DNA of 64,000 nucleotides from Gordionus sp. m RMFG-2023 (GCF_954871325.1 NC_088776.1:57932954-57996953); one strand, 5' to 3'; counted from the first letter of the stretch, positions 12,143 through 25,999 are shown. The notes: generated by a model from the letters alone, not told the origin. Made by a program: numbers and translations.

Positions 12143-12702
12143 TAGTGCGCCCAAAGTGAGCGTTTTAAACGCCTGCATTGCGAACGCGTATTTCAAATGG
12201 CATCGTGCAAATGGGTAAAAATAGGGTTTGACTTTAACAACCATTTAAATAGTGTCGTTTAAACAGTCCGATTTGAGTCGATGTGTAAGCCTCGAGATTT
12301 GGCAAATAGAGGTCCAAGCCTTTCTGCCATCCTATGAGCAAAATCTTCAGGCTTGCATAATATTGTTTGGAATGGGCCGTTTGGCAAACAATGTATTTAA
12401 AAAAAAGCAAACAGGCCTGCCTTTTTCAATACCTTTTATATTCTTCTCATTTCGTGATTATTACATAAAATGTTTTTTTTTTAAATAAAATAACTTACTT
12501 ATTTTCTTAAAATGGAATATTTTAGAAATTAAAAGGCAGACGATAATATAATTTTCAAAGACAAATCCCTTTTTTTTGGAGCTTAGTTAAAATTTTCAAT
12601 CGAGGATATTAAATAAAAAGTCATCCTCAATGTAAACAAGGGATGATTACGTTATTTTTAAATTAATGAATTACGGCAAAACGCAAACGCTCAGTTGCAC
12701 TA
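12143..12702. mobile_element. Family B inverted-repeat element (hAT-like)
   Basis: The left end is TAGTGCGCCCAAAGTGAGCG. The right end, read from the other strand, is TAGTGCAACTGAGCGTTTGC. The right part (AAGGCAGACGATAATATAAT, CAAAGACAAATCC, TTACGGCAAAACGC) matches 59307-59480 in inverse orientation. A family A element (12250-12393) is nested inside. The flanking 8 bp agree only at 5 of 8 positions, so hAT is inferred from the TAGTG ends. The open frames here are not genes. Confidence 0.75.
12250..12393. mobile_element. Family A hAT MITE nested in family B
   Basis: The left end is TAGTGTCGTTTAAACAGTCC; the right end is degraded (GGGCCGTTTGGCAAACAATG). The flanks CATTTAAA (12242-12249) and TATTTAAA (12394-12401) form an 8-bp duplication with one mismatch. 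The copy has lost part of the usual right stem. Confidence 0.8.
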
Positions 12703-15700
12703 AATTAGTGATAATTAATTTTTTATATAACTAAAAAAAATGTAGTAATATTGACATAGGTCTTTTACAAGTATTTCATATTGTATTATTTCATATTTAT
12801 AAAAATTCTTAAATAATATATTATGGCCAGTTATCACATAGTATATGGCCAGTCAATACATAGTATGTATTAAATAGCCAGAAGAACAACTTTCGCATAA
12901 CCTCACCTAGCTTCTAAACTATTATAGATAAAACCTTGATTCAAATTTTATAAAAATTAATAATTAGGCTACACATTGATATAAAATTTGTATGGTTAAA
13001 CCCAAATCTTAATACCTTTTGTTCAGAAAAGTAAAAAATGGCCATTCATGGCACATTTCCCCTATCTATACATGAATTACACTTCAAACCGACTTATGTT
13101 TTCGTTTTTCACTGTTAAATGGTTTTATAAAAAATTTGGGAATATTTTTAATTTTAATTATGTATATAAAATGAGTGTTTTAGCCACCATTTGAAACCCT
13201 TATTTTAAAATTAGATGGGTTGACGACGACGATGATAAAAATAAAAAATTTTAAAAATCTTTTGCTTGATATACATATAATATCTTAAATAATGAGGACT
13301 AATGAAATTGAACTGGAAATATGTAAAGACGATTTTCTTGATACAAGAAACTTATATAAATATAAGCGCATTTATTGATATAATTAATAAAGTATAACAC
13401 TATCTTGCCTTCTACAGCCCCAGTTGAACGGCATACTAATATCTCAATTTATCATCATCTATTTAATGATAATATTATAAATAATATCTTAATTATCTTT
13501 TTGCTAAACATTCTTAAGTTTGTTCATCATTTGAAATTTCACCAAATGTTGTTTTGCACGTGCTTTTCATTTCAATATGAATATGTGAATGTGCGAATTG
13601 TGGACCATCAATACCTGGCCAGATACTCACCTCTTTATTATTATTAAGCGTCTTTATATGTCTATTAAATAAAGCTTTTAAAGTCTAATTTTTTGTGTGA
13701 ATAATGCTAAATGCTTAAGGATAATATTTATATAAAATATCAGTAATCTAAATTGGCAATATTTTAACCAAACAAAAAAAATGTGTAACGTTTTTCCAGA
13801 AAGAGATACTAAAAACAGTTTATTTGAAATCTTTTTTTATTGGATTGCTCTATTCAATAAATGAACTTAGGTGAGGTACATATCATAAATATACATATTT
13901 TGAAATTCTGAGAGAAATCGATCTAATAGATAAAAAGTTAAAGGGTTGAGACCAGTCTTAAAACATGGCCTTTATGGCACATTTCCCCTTACTTCTTTTT
14001 ATTTATAACAATTAAAATTGAGAACCAATCTCCGTGATAATAATCATATTGGCCCTGCAGCTTATCAATAGCTATTGCTAAGAGATGCATTGCTTTAATA
14101 TATTCCTCAGAATCATTTTTCAAGCTATTATTGGTGTTGTATTGAAGCAGGACAATATAAACATTTGAGATCTATTTATATTATATATTTATAAAATTTA
14201 ATATTACTTTACAATATATTATAAAAAGATTTGAACATTCATATTTGGAAGATATCATTTGGTGATAATAAAAAAAATAATTTTTTTAATAGTTAACTTT
14301 AAATGTTTCATTTTTAAATTAAGTAAACATTATATCAAAAAATAATGAAAAATTAAAAGTATCCCTATCTTTTACATATTATCATAGTTAAAGATACGGA
14401 TACTCATTTTTAAAAAAAATGAAGAAGTATTTAAGATATAGATACATATAGATACAAGATTTTTCAAAATAAAAAGTTACAAGATGCAAAAGTATATCTT
14501 GTATTTAAGATACAAGTATTTGCTCTACTGCTCAACCCTGACTACATGTATATATCCTAATGGTGTTAAACCCGTTCTGAAAAAAAAGCTGATTGCTAAG
14601 TAATCTACGATTTAGGTGTTCCCAAATTGATACTTTATGCGCAAGAGCTATATTACTCTCTTTAATTATTACTTTTAGAATATCTTTCCTGACGCATTGC
14701 TATTCTTAATAAAATAATGCATATCATTAGTAATTCTATATAATAAATTCATAATCTGGAAATTCTACCATTATTTAATCTTAGTGAATAATTTATCTTT
14801 ACTATAAAATAATAAAGTCGATCAAGCGGGCGAAGAAAAACGCTTTTTCATTGTTTTCGTTACAATGGGTAAAAGCGATATTTGGTTTATAAAAGAAAGT
14901 AAATTAAATCTTTCCTAGCGCCTACATTTTGATCGGTTAAACCCCAATTTCCCTTTTAATTCCAAAATAGGTAAATGTAAGAATCCTCACAATATTTTTG
15001 TTGTTCTGGGCCTTAAAATGGTATGATTTTTAAAAAATTCAGATTTGAGCCTTGAAAAAATTATAAAATTACAATGTAGAGGAGCCTAGCAACAAAATTA
15101 AATTTCTGGGAAGGCCCGAATTTTTCAAATGAATTAACAAAACGCCCAACAATGACCAGCTGGTAAGAATTTTGAATTTTTTTTATAGTATCTAATGTCA
15201 CGTTAGAAAAACTTTAACCCAGGAAGACTCCTGCATGAATGGAGTGTTCAATTTATATCTGAAATTTTTTTCGTAATTTTATTTAAATTAGTTAGCTACC
15301 TAATAAAGTAATAAGTACGTCAAACCTCAGTTGGGCGCTTTCTAAAATTTCCGGTTGGGGTGTAAGTACGTTTTATTAATGCTTTAACATTTGAACTTCG
15401 TAAAAAAAAAATATTTAATATGTCTAGCTTATCACATCCCAACATAACAATTTTTTTCAGTGTTAAAAGCTTTTCCACTTGTTCAAGATAACATCCATTA
15501 CACCCATTTACAGAAAATAGCCTAATTTATTTAGGTATACTTTAAGTAACGATACCTTATGCAATTATGTTTGTTAATCTAGAGCTTATCAAATTTTCAC
15601 CGGAAATAATTTTTTTAGAATGCTTGAACAAGTGTAAGTAATTTGTTTATTTTCGTTTTTAAAAAATATTTTTTTAAAAAAAAAAAAATAAGCCTTGATA

Positions 15701-15854
15701 GCATGACCATATACTTGACTTTATTGGTCATTTTATAATATTACGTAAATTTTTGTTTTTAAAAGAAGTGTTTGTAATTTAGTCCTTTTGGAATTCCCCC
15801 CCTTACATTATTATAATATGGGCTGGCTGTAAACTCAACTCAACTCAACTCAAG
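12703..15854. other. AT-rich DNA, nothing coding recognised
   Basis: A 20-bp phrase (ATGGCACATTTCCCC preceded by ATGGCC) occurs near 13038 and again near 13965, a possible small dispersed repeat. The open frame near 13405 has no recognisable domain. The rest is featureless to me. Confidence 0.45.
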
Positions 15855-16041
15855 GAAAGAAGGAAGGAAGGAAGGAAGGAAGGAAGGAAGGAAGGAAGGA
15901 AGGAAGGAAGGAAGGAAGGAAGGAAGGAAGGAAGGAAGGAAGGAAGGAAGGAAGGAAGGAAGGAAGGAAGGAAGGAAGGAAGGAAGGAAGGAAGGAAGGA
16001 AGGAAGGAAGGAAGGAATGGAAGGATGGAAGGAAGGATGGA

Positions 16042-16140
<99 letters not shown>

Positions 16141-16156
16141 TAAGAAAGAAAGAAAT
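15855..16156 (+). repeat. Compound (GGAA)n-(GAAA)n microsatellite
   Basis: About 160 bp of uninterrupted AAGG/GGAA repeats are followed by a short GGAT-containing bridge (16015-16040) and then about 115 bp of GAAA repeats. A short (CTCAA)n run precedes it at 15833-15853. The minus-strand open frame of Phe/Leu/Ser/Pro repeats is only the translation of this array. Confidence 0.97.
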
Positions 16157-17360
16157 ATTTCCCATTTTTTTCTTTTCTCGAATTAAATTTCTATAAATTA
16201 ATAAAGGTATCTTTAAATTAGTTGCAAATTCTAACTTATCGACTTGACAGCTTCGATATTATGCAAATTTTTAGAAATCCTGCATATGAAGGTTGGGTGG
16301 GCACCCCTTGAGTTTTTTCGGGTGGCCACTATATTTTTGTATTAATTATCTAATAATATAATTTAGATTTATCTTTAATATATTTATTTCTGCCCTATCT
16401 AAAGAATTAGTATTAAGAGGAGGAAGCCATCGGTCAGTATGCAGTTTTTAAACTTAAGCTAAAGGAATGCCACGGCTCCCTGGAATTATAGTCTTTCAAC
16501 CGATTTAATATTATCGTTGTCGCTAAGCCCTATGAGTTCCAAGGTTGGTGGGAATGTTGTCAAACTCTAGAATTATAGTAATGATAGCGCTAACTGCCTA
16601 ATTTCGAGATTTTTTACATCTTGAAAAGTAACAATAAGTCTTGGTGATAGGATATTTTAATTTTAAGTGGGAGAGAGAGGGGTTATAAGCGTGATAATGT
16701 AGCCGCCTAAGGGATAACCAGCGGTGACACTGAGTTTCTATTTGGTTAATAAAAGGCCTATATTTGAATTTAAAATATGTTCGAGAAATTCTTACATACT
16801 ATTTGGCAGTGATATTATTATCAGAGGAATTATGCCAATGATTGTTGTATCTCAAGGATATTAGTTTAGTGAACTTTGTGATGCATATAAGGGGAGCTTC
16901 ATTTTACACCAGCTTTAAGCAAAACTACTCAATGGAATGCTGTATTTAGGTCCAGAATCTAATAAGATCGGGTTATACGGGGATCTCGTATGGAGGGGGG
17001 TGGGAATTTGTGATTGTTGGATATATGTAAACAAAGTTTGAATATCACAAAACAAAATCCAGACCTTCGATTCTGATCAAGAAAGACACTAACTATAGCC
17101 ATTCATGGAAACAAATATTGATAAGATCTTAACCGTAGTTCCCGATGCGTTCTCAAATTTTCTTTCTGTAAAATCTTTGTCTTAGTTACACAAGTGACTA
17201 ACAGAAAGAATTTCATGCTTACTCTCTTAATTCATGACGACCCTATAACTTTCATTTTATATCCTATCTTATTTTATCATTTAATTTACTACATTGTGGT
17301 TTAACACGATCATAATCATTAAATTAGTATGTCGTTATTTTTCAAATTATATATTATACG
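16157..17360. other. Moderate-GC spacer, no gene recognised
   Basis: This stretch has somewhat more G+C than its surroundings (for example near 16420-16740) but no open frame or repeat partner that I can identify. It may be an old, unrecognised element. Confidence 0.4.
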
Positions 17361-17760
17361 CAGGGCCTAGCTATGCCCCCCCCCCAAAAAAAATTTTTTT
17401 GCCCTCCACCCCAGAAATATTTTTTGGTCCCCTCCAGATTTAAGTTTAGTTACCATTTAACAATTAAATTTTAATGAAAATGCAGAAAAATATTATTTTA
17501 TTTAATTTATACAAATTATGAACAAGAACATATACTTAAAAATATTGGTTATAAAATATGCATTGACCGTTTCGTGACAGCAAGTTATTTCTATATTATT
17601 CCTGGTCAAAAAAAATAAACCTCATTCTTAAACATGGTAAGTCAGTGACTATTGTACACACTATTATCTAGACCTGGAGAAAGGGAAGAAGAAATCGTAG
17701 GTTTGTTAAAGTTTTTAAGTTAATTTTGATCAATTTTTTGATTTGATTCTATTTCTTAGC

Positions 17761-19410
17761 ATACAGGAGCTACCTTTCCGTGGGATTGGTTCAACAAATA
17801 TTACGGATGCTGAAAAAGATGGAAACATAATTTATTCCTTCTGGACTACTTATAGCAATGTTTTAATACACCATCCAAAATAATCCTGAATTAAATAAAA
17901 TTATGAGATTAATAACCCAAAATTGCCAAATATACATCACCGCAGATTCAAAACGAAGTAATACCTATTATGGCAGATATGGTGCTTGAATATATCTAAG
18001 ATAAATATAACAAAAGTGAGGTACCTTTTTTTTTGTCTTAAGGCTGATGAGACAGAATATGCATCAGGTTGTGAAAACCTGAGCATAATTATTCGCTATA
18101 TTTTCTCTTGAAATATCCGAAATTTTTAATAGGAAAAGAATTATTAATTTACATTATCTTTCTGCTGAAAGCATTACTAATTACATTTTATAGCAACTTA
18201 ATGAGTTATTCAACGAATATAATAAGCCAGACATATGATGATGCAAATATTATGTCTGAATGGAGGAGTGCAAACCCTACTTCGAAAAAAATTAATAAGA
18301 AAGTTTTTTTTATACATTGCTACAACCACAAGTTGCATCTTGTGGTTCAAATTGGTATAAAAATATTGTTATCATTTCTAATTTTTTTAATTTTTCCAAT
18401 GCATTGTATAATATTTTTAGGTGTTTTAACGTATCCTAAAAATATACAGGCCATACTCTTAAGAGTCTTCAGAGGTGGACTGGTCATTTGGAAACATCTG
18501 GCATTATTTATGAGAATTTTGAGACCATTAGTGAAGTATTATTTTACTTTTCTAATAGATCTCTTAATTCAGAGGTTTCCACTCATGATTCAGTCGATTC
18601 CTCCGGTCTTCTATCTCAATGTGTTAATATAAATTACGTTATATTTTTCATTATAATTTATGAGATATTAATAACAATAGATCCACTAAATAAGTATCTA
18701 CAATCCATAGGTACTAATCTACTGGATACTAAAAAATTGTATTGATTCCACGAATCAATAGATACTAATCTAGTGGATGCTAAAAAATTGTATTGATTCC
18801 ACGATCAATATATTAAAAAATAAAAAAAGCGATAATTCTTTTGATTTGATTAGAATTAAGGTTAAAAAAACCTTTAGCAAAATTTAATCTCATTACCCAA
18901 AAATCATCAAGGTTTTACGTAAAACTCATCAAGATTTTTAGTCTAGACCAAATTAAAATTTGATTGTAAAAAAAGACTCCAATTGGAGTTCTTTAAAGAA
19001 TAATTATGAAATTATTGATTACTTTATTGATCCTTTTTTCGATTTAAACAGGATGATTATAATCTTCTATCATGTTTTAATACATACCCCCCCCCCCCCT
19101 GACCCTGATTATTTTATAATATAATGGCCCCATTAGAATCATTATTAAAATTAATGGAAACATTATATCAAGAAAAGAAGCAAAAGGGTTATTAGCTGCT
19201 GAAGTTAAGACACATAATTTCGAAAATATCCTAAATATTATGTATAAAAAAATAATCTTGCATTTAAAGAATTGTATAAATGCTACTGCTACTCAACAGC
19301 CAACATCATTGGGGTATCAACGGCTCTTGTGAGGCCTCATTCTCTACACTAAAGAGAGTTCTATCGAGCACTAGAAAAATCGATGAAAGATCAGCGTAAA
19401 CAAAATTAAT
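17761..19410 (+). pseudogene. hAT transposase remnant (DUF4371-like)
   Basis: Plus-strand fragments follow the order of ZMYM/DUF4371-type hAT transposases. They are ELPFRGIGSTNITD (17769 on); LKADETEYASGCENLSIIIR near 18040-18100, matching the family's L.DETTD....EQLSI.IRY stretch; TYDDANIMS at about 18232, matching SYDGASNMSG; and VFFIHCYNHKLHLVV near 18305, matching the .YVHCYAH.LNL motif. C-terminal dimerisation pieces are EASFSTLKRVLSSTRKSM near 19335-19390. In-frame stops and frame changes break the gene in several places, so it cannot be active. The longest surviving frame is 18108-18632. The enzyme would have cut and joined the element's own ends. Confidence 0.85.
18710..18812 (+). repeat. 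51-bp tandem duplication
   Basis: Two copies of a unit containing CTAAAAAATTGTATTGATTC lie with a period of 51 bp (GGAT at 18724 and 18775). The duplication is inside the decayed hAT transposon. Confidence 0.85.
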
Positions 19411-19664
19411 TAGTATTAATGGCTTATTAAAAAGAATATATATAAATTATCTTTTAATTCATTTAATGTTAAAATTTAAAAATAAAAATCGTCTTAATAT
19501 TATAGTATTATTTTGTAATATTATATTTACAAATTTTTAATAAAAAATAAGCAAAAATTTTCTATGAATGCTTAATTATTTGTTTTATTTTATTTTTTAA
19601 AATAGGGGTACCCCTAAGTAAACAACTGCCCACCCCCAGCTGGAAATTCCTGGCTACGGCCCTG

Positions 19665-21459
19665 ATTTATTTTGAATGTTGAAAAAATAGACTTTAATTT
19701 TTATGAAATAAAGACTATAAATTAAAATTTAGAAATGATATATATTTTTAAAAAATATATATACCCAATATTTAAAATGTGAAAACGCTAATTTTCTAGT
19801 CGCGAAAATATTTATCTAATTTAAAATTAGAGCGCTTTCACATTTTTCACACCAGATTACGGTAGAATCTACTGAAAATCCGTTATGAACAAAAAAAACA
19901 ACTTAGACATCTTGCTCAAAATCTAAAATAATAAGCCCCCACCTTGAAGCATGCCAGTATATTTAGTGCCTCATTTATATATGTTATGTAATTACTGAGT
20001 TAAAAGACGGAGTATAACAATTTTAAATATCGTGCAAAAAAAATCTATAGTGAGCGATTCTGAAACCTATGCTCATTCATATATTTATTTTCTAGGATGA
20101 TTGTTATATCTTCCTATTGAACCCATTTTTTGGCATATTTTCTTCTTCATTCTAACCTATCCCTCAAATTCTAGAACTCTCTACTGATTCAAATTCTAGA
20201 ACTCTCTACTGATTCAAATTCTAGAACTCTCTACTGATTTTGAATAAAGTCTTTACTACTAAAGATTAATAAACTTTTGTTTCTCGGATTCCTTTTATAA
20301 AATTTTGAACATATTAACATATTTTAATATTCATTTTGTAACTCCATCTTTAGCATTAATTAATCCGTTAATATCATGAATTGTTACAAATTTACCTAAA
20401 TAATCCAAGAGGATACATTAGTGAGGGGGGTGTTACATTTCAAAAGATTTTTTGTCTATAGATGTACTATATTAGGATAAAATTTTAACCTTCTGGTGTA
20501 TTTAGTTTTAAAATGAGATTAAATGGTTCGCCAAGCCCCAGGGTTTACATAACCCTTAGTCATCCCTATATAAGTTACTAGTGTTTATATATAATGACTA
20601 TAATTTAAAATAATGATTTAAGAAAGCATATTAGATATATAAAAAAAAGTGAAACACCAAAATTAGTTTTCTAAAAGGTTGTAACCAAGACAAAGGCTTA
20701 GAGTGATGTACTAAAGCCTTCCAATAAAGTTGATGAAGAAAACCCCTATCTAATACCCCCCCCCCTCATTAGCAAAACAATGGTTAAGCCTATATTCATT
20801 ATTGCATTATCTTTAGTTCTACCAATTACATTTCCTTCTGTATCAATTCATTGCTTTCTTTGTCAACTAAATTTGACCTTCTTTATCAATACTTACTTTA
20901 ATTAAAAAATATTTAGACTAACTATCTGAGATAAATAACATCATACCGCAGCCAGTAAGGAACACTTCTCCCGGTTCCTGGAATTAGTTATGCTCTGGCG
21001 CTGCATGTGGTGCTTAATAGTATTTTGTTTCATAAATTTGATCCTAAATTGGTATTTATATACTGTGTAAGGGATTTTAAAAAAAATTAGAGTATGTTTG
21101 TAAGGTATTAAGCCATAAAAAGGTGAAAATTATAATTAATGTAATTTACCTATTTATAAATTTTCGCTCTAAGACACAAGAGCTTTTAGGTCTAGGTTTA
21201 AAGAAGGGGACAAAAGAAACGTCAAGACCAATTACATTAACGGTCGTTCAAGCTTTTAATGAAATACAAAAAAATATTAAGTTAAAGTTATAAATAATTT
21301 CTAAGATAGGGTAACTTGAATTTCATTATTCTTAAGGAGGACAATTAAAATTTTATAATGATGTAGAATAGGTTTATTAAGTTTTATTTGGAGAAAAGGC
21401 TACTTTTTATATCTAATACAATAACAAAGGACACACCAATGATGTATATATTACTAAAT
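19665..21459. other. AT-rich DNA with a small tandem repeat
   Basis: Apart from the 25-bp triplicate at 20165-20239 and a poly-C run near 20757 I see no feature. There is no supported gene. Confidence 0.45.
20165..20239 (+). repeat. 25-bp unit, three perfect tandem copies
   Basis: The unit begins CAAATTCTAGAACTCTCTAC and is repeated three times without change, 75 bp in all. Perfect identity suggests a recent expansion by replication slippage. Confidence 0.97.
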
Positions 21460-21640
21460 TGACGATTCATTAAATAAAGGTGTACATAAATAGCAGTCAG
21501 CTTTTGTGGTTCGTACCTCGACTAATAGTTTATTCATTATTATATGAACGCACATTAATGTCATTTAATCAACGTGCAAATCACAAAATGGCGCTACAGC
21601 TGACTCATATCTTAATTTAATGAATGAATCACCAATCTAT
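21460..21640. mobile_element. Family F inverted-repeat element
   Basis: The ends TTGACGATTCATTAA and, from the other strand, TTGGTGATTCATTCATTAA enclose a second inverted pair built on GTCAGCT..TG.GG and CACAAAATGGCGCTACAGCTGAC. The interior TGAACGCACATTAATGTCAT recurs at 50513-50676, confirming a dispersed family. Confidence 0.8.
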
Positions 21641-24600
21641 TGCTATACATATACACCATTGGGCCATACACGATACTGGTTTACCAAAATTTTTCATGTC
21701 AAATTATAGTATCCCAGAGCATTCTATTCGATCATTTGGAGCATCTACAAAACTAGTAAGCGATTTGATCATCTAAATTATGAAGATCTGCGTCGTTATT
21801 TCAACGCAGATAATAAGATTCCAATAGTTTTCTACAAGTAAGCGCCTTTGATTCCTAAGATAACTCCACCAAGTGAAAGATAATACTTCCTTTCTCGTTG
21901 TTTATCTGGAAGTTTACATTAAATGTTTACACCTTAATAATTTCTATTTTCATTTTTACTTCATTATTTTTGTTTCTACTTTTTTTATGAGAATATCGGA
22001 AAATTATTTTTCCAAGAAAAAAATATATTTTGTAAAAAAAAACAAATGTAATAATGACGATAGTTTTTAGGAATCGAAATGGCCGAATTTTTTTTTTGAA
22101 TTTAATGGTCGCTTTTTTCTCTTTTTTTTGTTAGACATGATAGTATAATTTTTTAAATCACCTAAGACTAATTCCAATATGGCGTTGTCAAGATTGTCCC
22201 CTAAAAAATTGGCTTAAACGTCTAAGTTTTGCCTCAACTTAATGATAGAGACTAATTATTTAGAATAAAAACTTGGTTAAACCCTTTTAGAGCTGGCCAA
22301 AGTTAGATGCTAGTATAATTTTTATAAGGCTATATTTATTTCCAAGGTTTTATGGCTTTCTAGAAAACATAGTTTGGATATGTTTATTGATTGTTTTTCG
22401 AAGAATTTCGAGAGTTACTGAATCTAATCTTCTGATATTTTGGAGACAGTCTTGAACTTAGGGACTTATCCGGAAATAGTGAGGGTCAAATCAAATAGGT
22501 TCCAGTATAGAACTTGCCTGAGCATATAAAAACACATATAAAGTCAAATCGCAAATAAGTATAGTGTTTATTTAGGTATAAAATTAATCAATTATTTTTT
22601 AATTACAAAAAAAAGAGATTTGGTCAACTTTTAACTTTAGCCTCTGTTATTTAATTTAAATTATAGATAATGGTATAATAAAAATAAAACCAAAAACATA
22701 GTTAAAATGGGAAAAGATTTTTTTTTTCTTGTATTACTCGAAATCAAAACGCTAAAAAAACTGCGGAATAACATTAATACCGCTAGCACTCACCCCCACC
22801 CGCGAAATTTTTCCTCAGATCCTTTGGTTAAAAAATAAATTGCGGCTTTGGGGGGTTGATGCCTTTCCGAACCTCCTAGATGTTACGTGACTGACTTTAA
22901 AGTAGGAATAATTTGGACTTTCATTTTTTCAATCTATTTTTCAATCTTTTTCTTTACTTTTTTTTTTTTTCTTTTCTTTTTTTATTATTTATTTTTATGA
23001 AAATAAAATATATTCAACTACTTTGTTAGAAAAATGTCCTCCTCTTTTTTTAATGTGTTTTTTATTTTTATTTTTAAAAAATATTACGAAAAAAAATAAA
23101 AATTGCGGGGAAATTTTTTTTTATTTAATCGCTAGATCCAGTTTATTCCTAATTTCTTCTTACAGATGAATTTTTTTTTTATTTGATAAAAGAAAACCCC
23201 ATAAAATTATTTCTTTTTTTGTCTTTTTTTCTCTTCTTTCTCTTTATTTCTTTATTTCAAAGCTACAACGCTAAACGCTATGATTTTAATCTCACCCTGA
23301 AATCCCATTCCCCACTTCCGAAAGACTTTAATCTTTAGGAATTTCAAAATATCTGGTCTAAATATTGATTTTTTAGACTTTTTTTCATAAATATTAAAAA
23401 TTTTATTTTAAAATATATAATAACCTTATTTCATTATTTTCTATTTGGATAGCTATTTAGAAATCTATAAAAAAAGAGAAAAAAATATACTAGGCAAGGA
23501 CTCAAGCTAAATGATTATATAACAATGAGTTATGGACCTAACCTGCCTAGTGATCTCTTTGATATTAAAAAAAAATTGCAGCCGTGGCCCTCATCTCCAC
23601 GAACTATATCTAAGTAAGACGTATCAAAAGTTCGGATAGTTTAAACCGTACCAACGGATAGTACCGATTCCCAATTTTAATTTTTTTTAGCGATTATATA
23701 TTGAGATTCAACGCCTTCTATTTAATCGCACAGAATTGAAACTGTCTGAAATGTTCCTCAGAATAAATACTTTATGATCAGTGCCCAGAAAAAAAAAATA
23801 CTAATTGCTAAGATATAAAACTGAAACGATCAGATTAAAAAAAAATGAATCGCTCAGAACTAGTTATTTAATTGCTTAGAATATTTTTTTTCTTAGTTAC
23901 TATTGGTAAGCGGAAAATAATTCCCCGGAAGAAAAAAAAATCCCCAATAATAATTCTTAGAAAATAATTCTCCGGAATTGATTTTCTCAAAATTTTTAAA
24001 ATATTTTATCTGATAATTTTATATTTCGTAGATATATTTATAGGGAATTATTTCTCCTGTGTGAAGTATCAATGTGATCAAGCTATCTTCCTTTTTTTTG
24101 TGCCCCCCTCCCCCCACCCTACTTAGATCCGAAAGCACTTCGACAATTTGTTTGATTAAATTTAAAATAAACTACTTTAATAGCACAAATTTCTGAGCGA
24201 TATAGTGATTCCTTCTGATAAATTTATTTTATATCGAGAAATTCATAATTTTTTTATTTTGCAAAATCGTCTTTTGATTTTAAGAAAAATATCAGTCGGG
24301 ATAGCTCTAAGGCCCTTTCCTAGATCAGCTTTATAGTTAATAGCCGGCTATTTAAGTCTTTTAAATATCGGCAGCCAAAAAAGCAAAAAAAAAATTTTTT
24401 TTTTTAAATGAAATTAACAAAAACATAAAAACACAAAAAAAATGGGAAAAAAACAAATAAAACGAGAATAAAATACGAAAAATAGCAATGCCATCAAATA
24501 CTTAAAATAAACGGGTTTCTTCGAACCAATACTTTTTACCCTATACTAAAAAGCATTTAAGTATTCAAATTAAACCGACCTTGGGACACAGCCTAAGTAT

Positions 24601-25429
24601 TTTTTAATTCTCAGCAATTAGATCTGAGCGTCTCAGTTTTTATTCTGTGCGAAATAATATTCCACTGCATTCAAAGTTAGCTCGAGTTCGCCGCGAAGTT
24701 GACAAAAATGCCAAAATTTGCTGGGCAATTATAAGCATAAATATCTATCTCCGCCGAATTCACGCTTTAACTGTGAAGAGGGGTATGGCAGTCAGATTTT
24801 AACTGTTTCAACAAAATAAACCTAGTTACTCATACATTGTCGCTATACTCAAAAACCATTTATACTGAAAAGACTTTAGGTGACAAATTTAATTCGTAAG
24901 CCCATGTCTCCTTTAATTTTTTATATTTTTTTTCTCTTTTTATTCGAAAGAGATTTGTATAGAGGAAGGGAAGTGTAATTATGTAATAAACAAAATAAAT
25001 TATATTTTAAAATTTTTAAATAGTTTGCAAAAAAAATGATGAGATAATTTTATATTTAGATTTGTATACATAATGTTTTGATAAAAGCTAAATTTTTTAT
25101 TTATAATACATTTTACATGTTTGGGTTGGAGAATAAAAAAAAAGGAAGTGTTTATTGGAATAGAAATGAGTAAAAATAATAATTTTGTTTAAAAAAAATA
25201 TTTTATCCAATTACAAATGGGGAGCTTCGTCATAAGTGGATCTTTTCTTCTTCTCCGATAAATTCTGCGGGGGTATTACGTATTAAAGTCAGATTTTTTT
25301 ATCGACCTTTTGTCGGGTTTACACTTTTCTTACATCATCTCTGATATTTTTTTACCATATGAGTATGATACCAATGACATATATAATACTATCCACAGAC
25401 CTTTTATTATTTTAGAGATATATCTCAAT
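21641..25429. other. AT-rich DNA, no gene recognised
   Basis: This is 3.8 kb of A/T-rich sequence with long T and A runs (22920-23260) and a C-rich run near 24105. A stretch at 24320-24390 (TAGCCGGCTATTTAAG) weakly recalls family G. The open frame at 21873 is Phe/Tyr/Lys-rich and I do not support it. Confidence 0.45.
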
Positions 25430-25710
25430 AGAAATCAGCTGGTGGCACGCCATTTTAGTTGCCCGTGATAAACAATTTATGTTAAAATTTTATTTAAAAA
25501 AAAGAACATTCAGAGTTTCATTACAAAAAAAAATTCTTCCATGCGGAACCTGAAAAATGGCTGGTCACCGATCCAATATTCAATTCTACAACACTTCAAA
25601 ATGTAAGTTAATGAATGAATTTTCGATCTAGAATATTACAGATACCTTTCAGAAGTACCATTTGCACCCTATACCCAGGCCGGGCTTAGGACCGGGCCTG
25701 CAGGTCTCTG
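25430..25710. mobile_element. Relics of families F and C
   Basis: AAATCAGCTGGTGGCACGCC at about 25433 matches the family F arm seen at 6765. CAGGCCGGGCTTAGGACCGG..CCTGCAGGTCTCTGA at 25677-25711 is a short family C right end. Neither element is complete. Confidence 0.6.
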
Positions 25711-25999
25711 ATGTCATCTAAATATTGATAATTTTATTTTTGCACAATTTTCTGAATAATTTAAATATTATTAATTTTTTTTTTCTTCCTCAACCCAATA
25801 TCTTATTTTTAAAGTATTTTTTTTTACAAATCGAACCTTATTTTTACGTGTAAAGCCATACCAGAGCTAAATGTTCGAGCTTTGAAAGCGCATATAGTTA
25901 AAAGATGCTAAGCCAAATATCGAGCTTTGTAAAATATCGATCACAAAAATTGAGACGTTGACCGTTATGCATATTAAGAAATTTGTCATATCTGCCTAC

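Larger units (their letters stand above)
17361..19664 (+). mobile_element. Decayed ZMYM/DUF4371-type hAT transposon
   Basis: The ends CAGGGCCTAGCTATGCCC and, from the other strand, CAGGGCCGTAGCCAGGAATT are inverted repeats of the kind found on hAT elements. Between them is a broken transposase in the plus orientation. The flanking 8 bp (ATTATACG and ATTTATTT) do not match clearly, so either the copy is old or one end is slightly misplaced. Both ends contain poly-C/G runs. A 51-bp tandem duplication lies at 18710-18812. Confidence 0.85.

Noticed and set aside
15845-16165. Minus-strand open frame of Phe/Leu/Ser/Pro repeats
   Set aside because: It is only the translation of the GGAA/GAAA microsatellite.
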